Shown here in pieces: positions 1 to 11,634 of a DNA stretch of 64,000 nt (positions within the stretch are counted from its first letter, which is position 1; each line of letters starts with the position of its first letter). The translations under genes were made by a program, and so were the position numbers. Origin of the DNA: Portulaca oleracea (lineage: Eukaryota; Streptophyta; Magnoliopsida; Caryophyllales; Portulacaceae). Below the pieces are notes generated by a model. That model ran no database searches. It saw only the letters and a list, made by a program, of their open reading frames with translations, and was not told the origin of the DNA. The stretch covers positions 32,590,276 to 32,654,275 of the forward strand of contig CM055871.1 of the NCBI GenBank assembly GCA_029582165.1, read 5' to 3'.

Positions 1-1260
1 ACACTGACGAGACAAAGCTGCATGCCTGGAGGCATGACACCCTGACTGTACAAGGATTTGAAAAAAAACAGTACAGAAAAGTATGGAAAACTGGACGGAG
101 CTACATGTCTGGAGGCATGACATCAGATTTTTATGAGAAAAATCTTGGGATTACTAGTTAATCCCAACGTTAAACTCTAAAAATTTGACGACACAAGAAA
201 CAACAAAAAGTTTTGGGCCTCAATACATGACAAGGTTGGTATAAAGCATGCATACGGGATACCAAGACCATACAAAAAATATGAGTTTGAAAGGCTTACC
301 GGGACTTCCGATCTCCTAAGCCACATATGCTCATTTGGATACCTTGAGGTTTCAAGGGTTGTGTCATCGTATAAGCTGCAAAACACAAAAGGAAGGTTCA
401 AAATCCCGGGATAAAGCGAAGTCCTGGAACCAAAAACCCAAACCCGAGACTATACGAGCAGGTATGGAGCGAACCCGATACCAAACCCCGGATTGTTCGA
501 AAGATGACCCGAAAACTAGAATGGGTCAAGCTCGAGTCTGAACCCGAGACCATACCTGGCGGTATGGGTCGGTTCCAGCCGAATTCCGGCAAGCCACTGG
601 GAGTGAAAAGCATGCAAGATATGAAATTCAAAGTTCGGGAACAGAACATACCTGGCGGTACCGTTGGGCATACTCGACCACTTTTCAGATCTGGTCCCGA
701 AAAAAAAAATGAAATCCGGAACTTTGAGTAACACTTGACATGGTCAACCGTTTCCAGGTTCAAAACCCGAACTAATTTCAGTGTCATTTTCGAAAAAAGA
801 AGTGAACAAAATCGACAGAAACCCGGGCATACCTGGCGGTATCACTTGCAGTCGGAGCTCCAGCGAGGCCCGACAATGACATATCGGCGCAGAAAACCGA
901 AAAAAATGCCACAACCGGCGGTATGGAGCGCCGGCCAACAATGTCTCTGGCACGAAAATCGAGGAATCGTCACCGACAAAAACCGACCCACCTGACTGCA
1001 ATACCTGGCGGTATGAGGTCTCCTTCTTTGGTTCCCACTGGTGATCGACTGGCAGCAAGGGAGCTTAGGGAACCGCCACACCTGGCGGTATGCTCTGCTC
1101 AAGGGCTGGCTGCTCGAGGCTTTAGAGAGAGAAAGTGAATGTAGAGAGAGTGGGAGTGAGGATAAGATGTTTGGGTGTGTGGATAAAATGAAGACACCAC
1201 CCCTTTTTAAAAACCACTCCTTTAACTCCTCACCCTCCCACCTACTCATCCTTAAATTCA
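1..1260. repeat. Non-coding repeat stretch with a recurring palindromic motif
   Basis: No convincing gene is present. The stretch is unusually GC-rich for this window and is punctuated by an imperfect palindrome of the form CATACCTGGCGGTATG or CATGCCTGGAGGCATG. I see it at 21-36, 104-119, 551-566, 647-661, 828-842, 1001-1015 and 1079-1092, with weaker versions near 451-467 and 912-925. All six frames are short and change frame across the motif, so the motif is not a protein repeat. The stretch runs into the minisatellite and polypurine tract of a Tat/Ogre-like LTR element, so it may be the 3' untranslated part of that element. That link is inference. Confidence 0.5.
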
Positions 1261-1434
1261 ATTAAATGAATATTTGACCGGTCTAGCCAGATTGACTGGA
1301 AAATTATTATGAGGAGAATTTAAAACTTTTGTTTTAATACTCCAATAATAAAAAAGGAGAGAGATATTATTTTCAAGAGAAAATATGGAAATATAATTTT
1401 TGTATGACTCAAAAAATAATTTTAATTCGAATTT

Positions 1435-2270
1435 CACGGCTGCATCATCTTCGACGAACTACATTTCAACGACATCGGGAAAGACTGAGCTATATTTCAA
1501 TGACATCGGGAAAGACTGAACTACAACGACATCGGGAAAGACTGAACTACATCTCAACGACATCAGGAAAGATTGAACTACATTTCACAACCTTGGGAAA
1601 GACTGAACTACAACGACATCGGGAAAGACTGAGCTACATTTGAACGACATCGGGAAAGACTGAGCTACATTTGAACGACACCGGGAAAGACTGAACTACA
1701 TTTAAACGACGTCAGGAAAGACTGAACTACATTTCAATGACATCGGGAAAGACTGAACTACAACGACATCGGGAAAGACTGAACTACATTTCAACGACAT
1801 CGGGAAAGACTGAACTACATTTGAATGACATCGGGAAAGACTGAACTACATTTCAATGGCATCGGGAAAGACTGAACTACATTTCAAGGACATCGGGAAA
1901 GACTGAACTACAACGACATCGGGAAAGACTGAACTACAACGACATCGGGAAAGACTGAACTACATTTCAACGACATCGGGAAAGACTAAACTACAACGAC
2001 ATCGGGAAAGACTTAGCTACATTTCAACGACATCGGGAAAGACTGAGCTACATTTCAACGACATCGGGAAAGACTGAACTACATTTCAACGACCTCGGGA
2101 AAGACTGAACTACAACGACATCTGGAAAGACTGAGCTACATTTGAACGACATCGGGAAAGACTGAGCTACATTTGAACGACATCGGGAAAGACTGAACTA
2201 CATTTAAACGACATCGGGAAAGACTGAACTACATTTTAGCAACACCAGGAAAGACTGGAAGATCAATATT
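1435..2270. repeat. Minisatellite, units of about 31 and 26 bp
   Basis: There are roughly 28 head-to-tail units built on GACATCGGGAAAGACTG followed by AACTACA. Two unit lengths alternate irregularly: a 31-bp form with an extra ATTTC, and a 26-bp form lacking it. Units carry scattered point changes (GAGC for GAAC, GACCTC, GACACC). The array ends just before the polypurine tract at 2334, the place where Tat/Ogre-type retrotransposons often carry tandem repeats in their 3' untranslated region. The open frames it creates are by-products of the repeat. Confidence 0.9.
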
Positions 2271-2333
2271 GACATCGGGAAAGACCAAAAAACATCAAGA
2301 ATACTTTGATCAGCGTCCTACTCGAACTCGATC

Positions 2334-2343
2334 AAAGTGGGGG
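2334..2343 (+). promoter_or_regulatory. Polypurine tract of an LTR retrotransposon
   Basis: AAAGTGGGGG lies five bases upstream of TGTAGACGCTG, the apparent start of an LTR. This is the arrangement expected for the plus-strand priming site of a plus-oriented Ty3-gypsy element. Confidence 0.5.
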
Positions 2344-2348
2344 CTAAC

Positions 2349-3542
2349 TGTAGACGCTGAATTTTGTCACTCAATTCAGCTTTGTAATTATGTAATTGAT
2401 TTTAATCATTTTTTTATCTTTATTTTTAATTTAGGATTAAATGCCAAGATTTTTGAAATGCAAACATTTTCCACATGTTAAAATCCCCCAAAATCAAATC
2501 AAATCAAACCCAATCCAATCCCTCTTTATCTTATTTCATTCTTCCTCCCTTTTCCAAATCATATAAAATCAACCTTTATTTGATTTTATCCTCCCAATAT
2601 TCAGCACCATAAATAAACTCCCCTCCACCACTATAAATAGACCCTCATTTCCACTTTTTTTCCACACCTCAAAATCATTCTAGGAGTATTGACACTAGGT
2701 GATTTTATCTTTCTTCTCCTCCCTCTTTCTTCTTCTCATCATCATCATCTTGCATTCATAATCTTGGCATTAACTTGAGGTTAGTATTATTTTTTTCTTA
2801 TTTTATTCTCACTTTATTATGATGTAAATCCAACTTAAATAATAATATTGATGCTCTAATCAAATTGACTAAATATTAACTTGTAAATGTTTATACTTTT
2901 GTTCTTTTATTTCATTCTTCTATTCGCATTTATTTTATTTTTACATTTAATCATTTCATTTGTGCACTAAATAATATTGATTAATCTAATTAATTCTCCT
3001 CTTCTACTCTTTTCTTTAAATTAACCGATTTAGTAGAGTTCGTTCTTTGAACGGGCGAATTCGAGGGTTTTTACTTTCGAATTCGTAACCTTACCCCCGG
3101 ATCCGGATCTCATGGTTCGTGGTTTATGGAGTTTAAATTTGAGTTTATTAATTCTCATTAAAAATTAATTGGCGACTCTTTTTATTTTTATTATTTTGAT
3201 TTATTTGAACATCATAATAAAATGTATTTAAATCCCTTCCAAGAAAAGACACCCCTTTCGATTCGCCGTACACCGCGAGGGATAACGGGGATTTTCCCGG
3301 GTCCCGAGACTCTCTACTTATTGTCCTTTTTCGTTTCTTTTTGTTTTTCTTTTATTTTCTGTTCATTTTCCGAATAAATAAAATCCTTAGACTTTAAAAA
3401 AATAAAAAAAGAAGATTATTTAAATTTTAGTTTTAATTTATTTAAACGAAAATTCAAGCGAATCTTCTAAAAGAAAAGACACCCCTTTCGACTCGCCGTT
3501 TACCGCGAGGGACACCAACGGGGATTTTCCCGGGTCCCACAC
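2349..3542 (+). mobile_element. Tat/Ogre-like Ty3-gypsy LTR (right edge uncertain)
   Basis: It starts TGTAGACGCTG directly after the polypurine tract. A TATA box (CTATAAATAG) lies at 2631-2640, followed by a CT-rich leader. The motif TTGGCGACTC near 3167-3176 resembles the tRNA-Arg-type primer site known from Ogre elements. If it is one, the LTR would end near 3166 and what follows would be internal sequence. Otherwise the LTR continues to the TG..CA-compatible end near 3542. A 65-68-bp block (CACCCCTTTCGA, then CCGCGAGG, then TTTTCCCGGGTCCC) occurs twice inside, at 3241-3305 and 3471-3538. No target duplication can be assigned because the left end lies outside the window. Confidence 0.5.
3241..3538. 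repeat. Direct repeat pair inside the Tat/Ogre-like LTR
   Basis: Bases 3241-3305 and 3471-3538 share the same string of GC-rich motifs with a few changes and a 3-bp length difference. They are separated by AT-rich sequence. The spacing of 230 bp suggests a local duplication within the LTR end rather than two LTRs. Confidence 0.7.
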
Positions 3543-4455
3543 AAATGCAACACAAAATCTATGATATTTAAGGTATACTCTCGAAAATGTCCCACTACAA
3601 TCCATTTTTTTTTTGGACCACCAGAATATAAAGTGAAAGTAGGGACCACCATCATCCAATTTGCAAAACATGGGATTATTAGAATCCAATTTTCCAAAAA
3701 TATATGTCTTCACTATTTTGATCATGACTCCTTCAATACAACTTCGATGACCACCAAATTCAGTAAGCTCATAGTACACACTGAGAGCATTCCATCGATA
3801 TATAATACGTCCAAATCAGAGTTAAAGCGAAGAAATTATGCGCGTTGGAAGTCAACAGAAGCCGACATGTACTGCTTGCGCCCAGATAGGCGCTGATTGC
3901 GCCTGCCCTGATTTTTCTGCCCCAACTCTCTGGTTGAGGCGCTGGTTGCGTCTCGACTTTTTCTGCAGATTTTCGCGAATTATGCCTTTCTCTTTGTTGT
4001 GTTTTCTTCCCTCATTACCCATATCCCCCTCATTTTGTAAAAACCTTTGAAGACTAAACACTTATGTTTATGAATTATTGAGAGGGTATTTGAAACCCTA
4101 ATTCCCTTGTAATTAAGTTTATTCCTTTATGAGAGTGCTTAATCAAATTCCTTTTCACTTGTGAGTTGATGTTTGTGAAGGTTTTCTTTGCAACTTCTTG
4201 TGATTCTTAGGCTATTGGGTGAGTTCATTACTCTTTACATTAGTCATTTTCTTCTTTAATTTCTTCTTGTTATCTCTATCTCAACAATCCTAAAAATAAA
4301 GTTTGTTCTTGAGTTCTAATTTGGGGTTTTCTTAAACCTAGAGCAATTGTGATCCTTGGGTGATTAATCTTGCTTTCCTTATCGATTCCGGATCATTATT
4401 CCACTTGTTTATTTAAATTTCAATATGGTCAAAGCTTAGATTCTTTTAAAATAGG
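3543..4455. other. Unassigned, repeat-like intergenic sequence
   Basis: No gene seen. Bases 3838-4440 have a GCGCC-rich start followed by a long T-rich leader-like stretch, reminiscent of the R-U5 part of an LTR. I find neither a clear TG..CA boundary nor a primer binding site, so I leave it unclassified. Confidence 0.4.
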
Positions 4456-4746
4456 ATTTTAGGATGCTAATATACTGAACTATTGGGGTATTGGACAATG
4501 ATAAACTAAATATTGACCTTGGACAATAATATACTGAACTTTAATTGGGGTGTTGGACAATAATGCACCAAGAACGATTCCGGTGGTGGTTGACTCGGTG
4601 AAGATCCTACGTGGCAGGCGGAGGTGCTGAGTTGGCAAAAAAAAATTTAAAATATTTGACATATCAAATTACCACATAAGCAAAGGTATTTTTTAATTAT
4701 TTTAATTCCTTTCAAAGTTAACTATTGTTATTTAGTCTAATATTTA

Positions 4747-4806
4747 TTGACTTTGTTCCCTTGCCCATTCAAAATTTTGACTTTGTTCCCTTGCCCATTC
4801 AAAATT
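4747..4806. repeat. Exact 30-bp tandem duplication
   Basis: The 30-base unit beginning TTGACTTTGTTCCC at 4747-4776 is repeated exactly at 4777-4806. Confidence 0.95.
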
Positions 4807-5367
4807 TTATAATTAAAAAATAAAAACAAGAGAACATCAGTAGACTAGCATCATTCTTTTTCACAATATCAGCAAAACAATGACCCAAAAAGCAACTCTT
4901 CTCAGCACCCTCTGACCATCAATTAAGTGACTGTTCATCTTCATTTTTTTTCCATTCGCACAGCAACGTTTCAGTATTCATCCCACAACCTTCTCATCAA
5001 CAATGCCTGCTCTTCTTCTTTTCAACTGAACCGTAATTTGGAGATTGAGTATTTGATGTTCTTCTCTCCAAAGTCGTCATAAGACCTAATTGTATCACTG
5101 AAGCAAATCAAACGGAACTTTACTAGCGTGAAGAACCCTATTGTTGAGGTAATTTTCGTAAAATTTGTTTGATTGGTTATCAAAATTTTTCTATTGTAAT
5201 TACGTTTATTGGAATTCTGTGTTAGTTTTGTGTTTATGTAGTGGGTTTTCCTAGTTTTATTGAAGCAAGCCCTAATTTACTAAGTTTTATTGAAGGTTTA
5301 GGGTTTATGTTATGGGGTTTCCTAAATTCTGTGTTTTTTATTATGTGTTGGTTGTGAATTTTCAGTA

Positions 5368-5496
5368 ATGGCTAGTGGTGAGATTAAGGTGCGTCTTCAT
5401 CATGGTGTTAGATTCACATTTGGAGGTTTTCGACAAAGTCAGTATACAGCAGGTAAAGCATGCTCACATTTCAAAGAATGTTCCCCTTGCACTTGA
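5368..5496 (+). pseudogene. Relic of a Mutator-type transposase N-terminus (PB1-like)
   Basis: The ATG at 5368 opens a 42-residue frame starting MASGEIKVRLHHGVRF and reaching YTAGK before an in-frame TGA at 5494-5496. The pattern I-K-V-R-x-H-H-G ... Y-x-x-G-K resembles the PB1-like N-terminal module found on many plant MuDR-family transposases, which are DNA-cutting transposition enzymes. Upstream, 4900-5365 reads like a leader with a possible intron (a GTAATT-type donor near 5150 and TTTTCAG just before the ATG). Repeated GGACAATAATATACTGAAC-like motifs around 4500-4570 might be a degenerate terminal region. No catalytic domain follows, so this is at most a 5' fragment. The alternative is chance similarity. 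Confidence 0.35.
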
Positions 5497-5790
5497 GAAC
5501 CCAAATTCCGTTCTCTTCTTCGACGACTCGACACGCTCATGCCGGATTCGTCTCCTCTACTCGTCATCGATTGTTGGGTCGTTGAAGAAGAAATACGATT
5601 TGAAAGATGGACAGTGAAACAAGGGATTTTTTTTGTTATCAATTCATATGTTTGCTTGGTGAGTGGCCATGGAACTCTTCTCAGACCTCACATGTTAATG
5701 GAAAAGAAAAAAGAGGTTGAAGATAGGAGCAGTAAAAGGGACAAACGAATCAGAACAACTTTACCCTTTTTAATTCTTGGGTGTAAAGGG
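5497..5790. other. No feature recognised
   Basis: An open frame continues here on the plus strand but matches nothing I recognise. It may be residual sequence of the preceding Mutator-like fragment. Confidence 0.3.
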
Positions 5791-6960
5791 ACAAACGTTA
5801 TGTGAACCATATTGGGTTCGGGTCCGAGCTCCCTTAGCCGGGCTTGAGGTACTAGACATGAAGGGTCAAATCTCGACCTGGCATTCTCGCGCTAAACCCG
5901 CTCGGCCGCTCACATTCAAGAACCATTACACCTTCTCCAAGGGTGGGCTGGTGAGTATCAAGCTAGCAAGCCTATGGTGAGTCATCAATTGTCGGGTAAC
6001 GAGGAGGCTCGAGACTGGTCAACGACCCCAGAGGCCTCGGGCAATTAACAGCGGAAAAGCCAAATAAAAGGAAACGAGCGTCACTGTCGTACCTCCGAAG
6101 AGATACAAGACAAGAATAGAGATTAACCCAACAAACCAATACTTAAAATTAAAACCTAAAACAACACTCTTGATTCAAACATAAGAAACTACTGAAACAT
6201 TTCAAGTCTAATCAACACAGCTAAACTTCTTTATTCAAAAAATAACTTTAACGTTCATCCTCACTTGCTAATTCTCATCCACAACTGGACCCTCCCACAC
6301 CAGCAACACCTCTGATTGTGGTTCTGGTCGGGATCGGGGCCAGGTTGAACTAGCGGGGGCAGCGTCTGAGTGGCTCGATACCCCCATACTGGGGTCTCCT
6401 CTCAAGGCCAACAAGAAGAGGCAACTGAAGGTCTCCTCAGTCCCCAAACAGGTGTCCTCCAAGTTACCATCAGCCTCCTCCTCCACCTCCTGGTACAATC
6501 TAGACATAAAATCTCCCAAGGACTCGCCAACCTTCCTCAAGAAGTACAGGTGGAGATCGGATATCTCGAGATCGCGACAATGCCGAAGGTTAGGGTTCAT
6601 CCTGGCAGCCGAAAACACACACAAATAAGCATGCACTTTATTAAGCATAAAGAACACATAAATAACCCATTCCCATCCTACACTCCACACTTCGATACTA
6701 GCTACTTAAGCCCTAAGCTAGACACTTAATTAGGTGACTTTAGAAGCTACTAGATCGCAACCCAGAGCTCTGATACCATTCTGTATCACCCCGGCTCCTT
6801 CCGGGTTGCGGACATTACCGGAAATGACTTTAAGGATTGCGGACATTACCTAAACTATGGATTATGAAAAACCTGAATGGATAGAGAAAAGAGAGGGATT
6901 GAGGCCTTAAAGGACGTTGATCAGGGTGAAGCTACGTGGCCCAAGGAACATTAGCTTTTC
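5790..6960 (-). mobile_element. Ty3-gypsy fragment, minus strand, with 5' LTR edge
   Basis: A minus-strand primer binding site TGGTATCAGAGC (plus coordinates 6767-6778) sits three bases from an LTR edge that reads TGTATCACCCC on the plus strand from 6782. In minus orientation the 5' LTR therefore ends at 6782 and internal sequence runs leftward. Bases 6268-6600 hold a minus frame of 110 residues from the Met at 6600 (MNPNLRHCRDLEISDL...) with acidic and Ser/Pro-rich parts. It could be a leader or gag-like remnant, but I do not recognise a domain. Further left (5800-6100), GC-rich text resembles gypsy internal sequence. The LTR fades out near 6960, so only a fragment survives. Confidence 0.6.
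6767..6778 (-). promoter_or_regulatory. Primer binding site (initiator tRNA-Met type)
   Basis: On the minus strand this reads TGGTATCAGAGC, the standard plant retrotransposon primer site complementary to the 3' end of initiator methionine tRNA. It lies immediately inside the LTR edge at 6782. Confidence 0.8.
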
Positions 6961-7799
6961 ATAAAACAGTTGATTAGCTTAAATTAATTTGTAGATACCC
7001 CCAACATAAGTATAGTTAAATACTTTTATAATTAATTAACTAAATATTTTATTTTCAAAGTCTATGAATAATAATATAAATATATATTTTAAGTACAAAT
7101 TTAGGTTAATTATAATTTGGGAACAGTGCAGTTCCATTAACAAAAGTGATTATAAGAAGTGAACTATATCCATTCAAAATTTTATTAGATACCTTTTCAA
7201 TGAAAAGATAATTCTTGAAACCAACAATTATTTATCCATATAAAACCACCATATTTGACATAATTGATGTACATTACACATTACTTTTGTAGGAAAACAT
7301 CAAATTTAATGTAACAAATCTCTCTTGCAAGCTCAATCGAGAAAAAAAAAAAACCAGAGAAGGGTAAGGAAACAAGTTAAATGCAAATACCAATTATAAA
7401 GGATAACTGTCACTTACTAATAATACAATAATCGAAATAATTAACATTGATAACAAAAAACTGATAGTAATATTTGATATAATTGCGGAAAAAATAATAA
7501 TAGTCAGAAGAATAGCAATAACAACAATGAACAACAAACATAGCATCAAAAAGAAAAAGACAATTCCAAAAAAATATACTGAGTTGTAAATAAATTTGAG
7601 TGTTAGTTGATTATACAATGGTTTAGAACAAACCACTTTTTATTTATGCAGCATATTCAAAATGTGTTATGAAAAATTAAAATAATTAAAATCCTTTACA
7701 AATTTTGTAGCACATTTTTGCAAGGGGTAACATATAACTTGCAAAAAAAAATCAATAAATGATAAATAAAACAAAATAACACGTGCATACAAACACTAG
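6961..7799. other. AT-rich spacer, nothing recognised
   Basis: No gene or element boundary is visible. Short minus frames here (for example 7394-7636) are low-complexity Ile/Leu-rich translations of AT-rich DNA. Confidence 0.4.
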
Positions 7800-10368
7800 T
7801 TATTATCATTCAATTCTCAATTCAATACATACAAAAATTTAGGAGTTTCGAGTTGGTGACCTTCAGATTTTACACGTTTCATTAGGTCTATTTTTTAAAA
7901 TTCAATCTCCATATAGTATATCCATATTTTTACCGTTTTCATTTGGTTAACATTTTAACTACACTTTTCTATCTAGTGCATCTTTAAAAGTTATTAATAT
8001 GCTGACTTGACTGGTAAAGGTTAAATTTTACTCAATTTGAAAAAAAGACTAATAAAGTTCGGCTTTTATTTTGGGTTTAGTTTTGGTCTTTATATTTATC
8101 TTTGAGTGTTTGATCTTAATTTCTTTAAATACTTTATGTTCAAATAGGAGCCAAGTTTAAGGCCTTTTCTTTTTCTTCATAAGAGCATATTACTATATAT
8201 GGTGTGTTTGGTAGTTTCCTAGGAAACATTTTCCTCGGATAACCATTCTCGAAAAAGACTTTCTATAGCCCCTAGGAAAATGTTGAGAGTGAAATAATGG
8301 GTCTTACATTTAAACATTTTCTTCTATTAAAGGTACCCCGACTATGGAAAGTAAAAGTTAAAATATTACCTATTGAGAGTATAAAAATATAGACATTCCG
8401 CGTGAAAAGTTTATTTAAAGTGAACCTCAAAAAATGTGTTAAAATAAGGATACAATGGTAGTGGTTTTCAACAAGACAGGAAATGTAAATAAAATATATC
8501 TTATTTTTATATATGTTAGGTTTTATCTTGACCATTCATTTTTCATTAGCACAAAATTATAAAATATACTTTTCTAATTATTATTTATTTATAAAATTTA
8601 AAATTAAATAATTTCAAAATATGTTTTTCGATCAGGCTAAAACATAGAGTTAAGATATTTACTTTTGAAAATTTTGGTAAATAAATTTTTAATTAAGAAA
8701 AAATATATTTTATAATATTTTACTAAATGAATATGAACAGTAAAACTAAAATTTGACACATGTAAATATGAAATTCATTTTAATTGTACAGGTTGTCATG
8801 GTTTACAACCACTATAAACTTTCATAAAAATAAAATCCCGCCAAATAGAAAATGTAAATTTTTTATTATGAAATGATTATCAAGAGTCAAGTCTGATTAT
8901 CTATTTGAAAATGGCAACATGATTCCATTTGTTCTTTATACATGGTTCTGGTAGAACTTTACATGTTGTATAGTTTTCTTTTCAACAGAAATTGTACTAT
9001 GGTACAATGTTGTACCTAGGTTGGTTCTCCAATAGAGAGTGATAGTGCAAAATATTTTTCCTTTCTTTTTTTTTATATAGTGGACCTCAAGAAATATACA
9101 GGTGTTATTGTTACTTATAGTACCATATAATTATTAATAAATGAAACAACATATTTTATACTCCCTAACATTGTTAATCAATTGAAGGCCGGAAGGAAAA
9201 AAAAAATTAGAAGTAACACTCGTGATATATGTCTTTCCTTTCTTAACTTTTTTGAAGTGTAGATAACATAATCAAACTTTGCCGGCAATTTAATTATTGA
9301 GAAAACTTAATTAATTAGCTGGACCGAGGGGAGGCACGCAATGAGATGTATAGTCCTATGTACCTAATTATATTTGATTGCCAAGGTGGATTAAATTTCT
9401 TCTATATTTATTATATTGTTTCTCAAGATCATTTCCGCCTCAAAACCCTAATCTTGTTGTATCATTTTATTTAATGTCATGGTTGTCAAGGCTGTTGTAT
9501 GCAAGGTTGAGAGCATGTCTTGTATCACACATAGAGATTGAGAGAATATTTGAGATCACATGACAATCTTCTGATAGTGTATTATCATAGATAATTAATT
9601 TATATTTTAATGAAATTAATTATTACAATAAATTTATGAAAATAGTTTCAATTTTAAAACAAATTAAAAATATATGACTATAATGTATTGTTAGGGAGAT
9701 CCAAGGCAGGAGCCCGCTTCCATCAAGGCCCATGGTATACAAGTTAAGTAAGGTTCTATCTTAAAACCAATTGGTGTTAAGAGGAGTAGCCATTTGATTT
9801 ATATATCATGTTCTTTCTCTTTACTGTTCCGAGGTTGGACATTTTTACTCATGGGTGACGCCCAACATGTATAATTTTCCTTGCAACTAAAAGCAAATAA
9901 TTAAAAAAACCTAAATTTTTTTTTTCATATTCTTCATTACTTATAGAAGAAGAAAAGCTAGAAAAGATGACATTATTTTTATCATCTTTAGGTATTATTA
10001 TTGTATTTTATATATTTTGTGTGACCCTTTAATAATCCGTATGTAAGGAATATGCAAATTATAATCATAATGATTATTTTTTTTCTAATTTATTCATTAA
10101 AAATATAACCTCATAATTGTTTAAAAAATAGAAATGTTAGTTGTGTTGATCACTGCTGATCGAACAGTGTACTGATCAGTGTTGATTATATTGAACAGTG
10201 TTGAATAGTGATGATAAGTACCTATCATTAGTTGAAAAGGACATTCCCTAACCGTTTACATTAAATCCATTATTGGGCTTTATTTTTACAGGCATGGTTT
10301 AGTAAGGGTTCCTAAAGCAATAAAGATAAAAGCAAAAGAAAAAAAAAACATGGGCAAACATTCTTTTA

Positions 10369-11078
10369 GGGTCTGTTTGGACCTAGGAAAATAGGATGGA
10401 AAAAAAATCTTGTGGAAAAAAATTAGGAGGAAAAAAAATTTGGGGTAAAGTAAATTTCTTTTTCTTGTTTGGTTTAAGTAAATTTTGAAGGAAAAAATTG
10501 ATTTTCTATTCAATTTTGTTTTCCTTGTTTGGTTTGAGGAAAAATATATGGAAAAATAAAATTTGCAAGAAAACTTGTAAATATCAAGTTTCATTTTTTT
10601 AGATCATATGATGTGATTTGGGAGAAAAAGAGAGAGTTAGAGAGAGAGAGAGTTAGAGAGAGAGAGAGAGAGAGAGAAAAGAGAATTAGAGAGAGTGACA
10701 AAGAGAGAGTTAGAGAGATAGAGCGATAGAGAGAGAAAAAGAGAGTTAGAGAGAGAGAGAGAAAAAAAAAGAGAGTTAGAGAGAGAGAGAGAGAAGAAAG
10801 AGAAGAGACTTAGAGAGAAAGAAAAGAGAGTGCGCGAGAGAAAGAGGGAAGAGAGTTAAAGCGCGAGAGAGAGAGAGAGAGAAGATACTTAGAGAGAGAA
10901 AGAGAGAAAGAGAGAAGAGAGAATAGAGAGAGCGCACGAGAGAGAGAGAGAGAGAGAAGAAAGTTAGAGAGAGAGAGAGAGAGAGAAGAGAGTTAGAGAG
11001 AGAGAGAGAGAGAGTTAGAGAGTTAAAGAGAGAGAGAAAGAGAAGAAAGTTAGAGAGAGAGAGAGAGAGTTAGAGAGT

Positions 11079-11113
<35 letters not shown>

Positions 11114-11175
11114 AAGAGAGAGAGAAAGAGAAGAAAGTTAGAGAGAGAGAGAGAGAGAGTTAGAGAGTTAGAGAG

Positions 11176-11209
<34 letters not shown>

Positions 11210-11285
11210 AGAAAGTTAGAGAGTTAGAGATAGAGAGAGAGAGAGAAGAGACTTAGAGAGAGAGAGAGAGAGAGAGGAGAGAGTT

Positions 11286-11324
<39 letters not shown>

Positions 11325-11634
11325 ATGAAGAGAGTTAGAGAGAGAGAGAGAAGAAAGTTAGAGAGAGAGAGAGAGAGAAGAGACTTAGAGAGAGAGAGAG
11401 AGAGACGAGTTAGAGAGAGGATGAAAAGAAAGGTTGACTTTGATCCAAAATTTTTCTCCCAACTTTCCTTTCATTTTTGAAGGGAAAATTTTTTATTCAT
11501 TGTTACTCCAAATTTTCCATGCTATTTTCCAACTATTTTTTTCATTCCTTTTTCTTCAATCCAAACAAAGGAAAAATTTTCATTTTCCAAAATAATTTTT
11601 TTTCCACGCTGTTTTCCGAGGTCCAAACGGACCC
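10369..11634. mobile_element. Tourist-like (PIF/Harbinger) MITE expanded by GA microsatellite
   Basis: The ends are inverted repeats: GGGTCTGTTTGGACC at the left and its complement GGTCCAAACGGACCC at the right, flanked by TTA target duplications (10366-10368 and 11635-11637). Copies 2-4 lack the element. Copy 3 retains the single-TTA empty site (TTCTTTTAATGTTAAGG near 42058). About 800 bp of the interior (10620-11420) is (GA)n with interspersed AGAGTTAGAGAG and occasional GCGC interruptions, so most of the 1266-bp length is microsatellite. Confidence 0.85.

Noticed and set aside
1435..2270. CRISPR-like regularly spaced repeat
   Set aside because: The units are directly adjacent without unique spacers, and the context is a plant retroelement.
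6268..6690. 140-residue minus frame as an independent gene
   Set aside because: It lies just inside a retrotransposon primer site and matches no family I recognise, so it is described only as part of the gypsy fragment.
9378..9563. 61-residue plus-strand frame repeated identically at 25100 and 41078
   Set aside because: It starts at TTG, not ATG, has no recognisable domain, and its conservation is fully explained by the recent segmental duplication.
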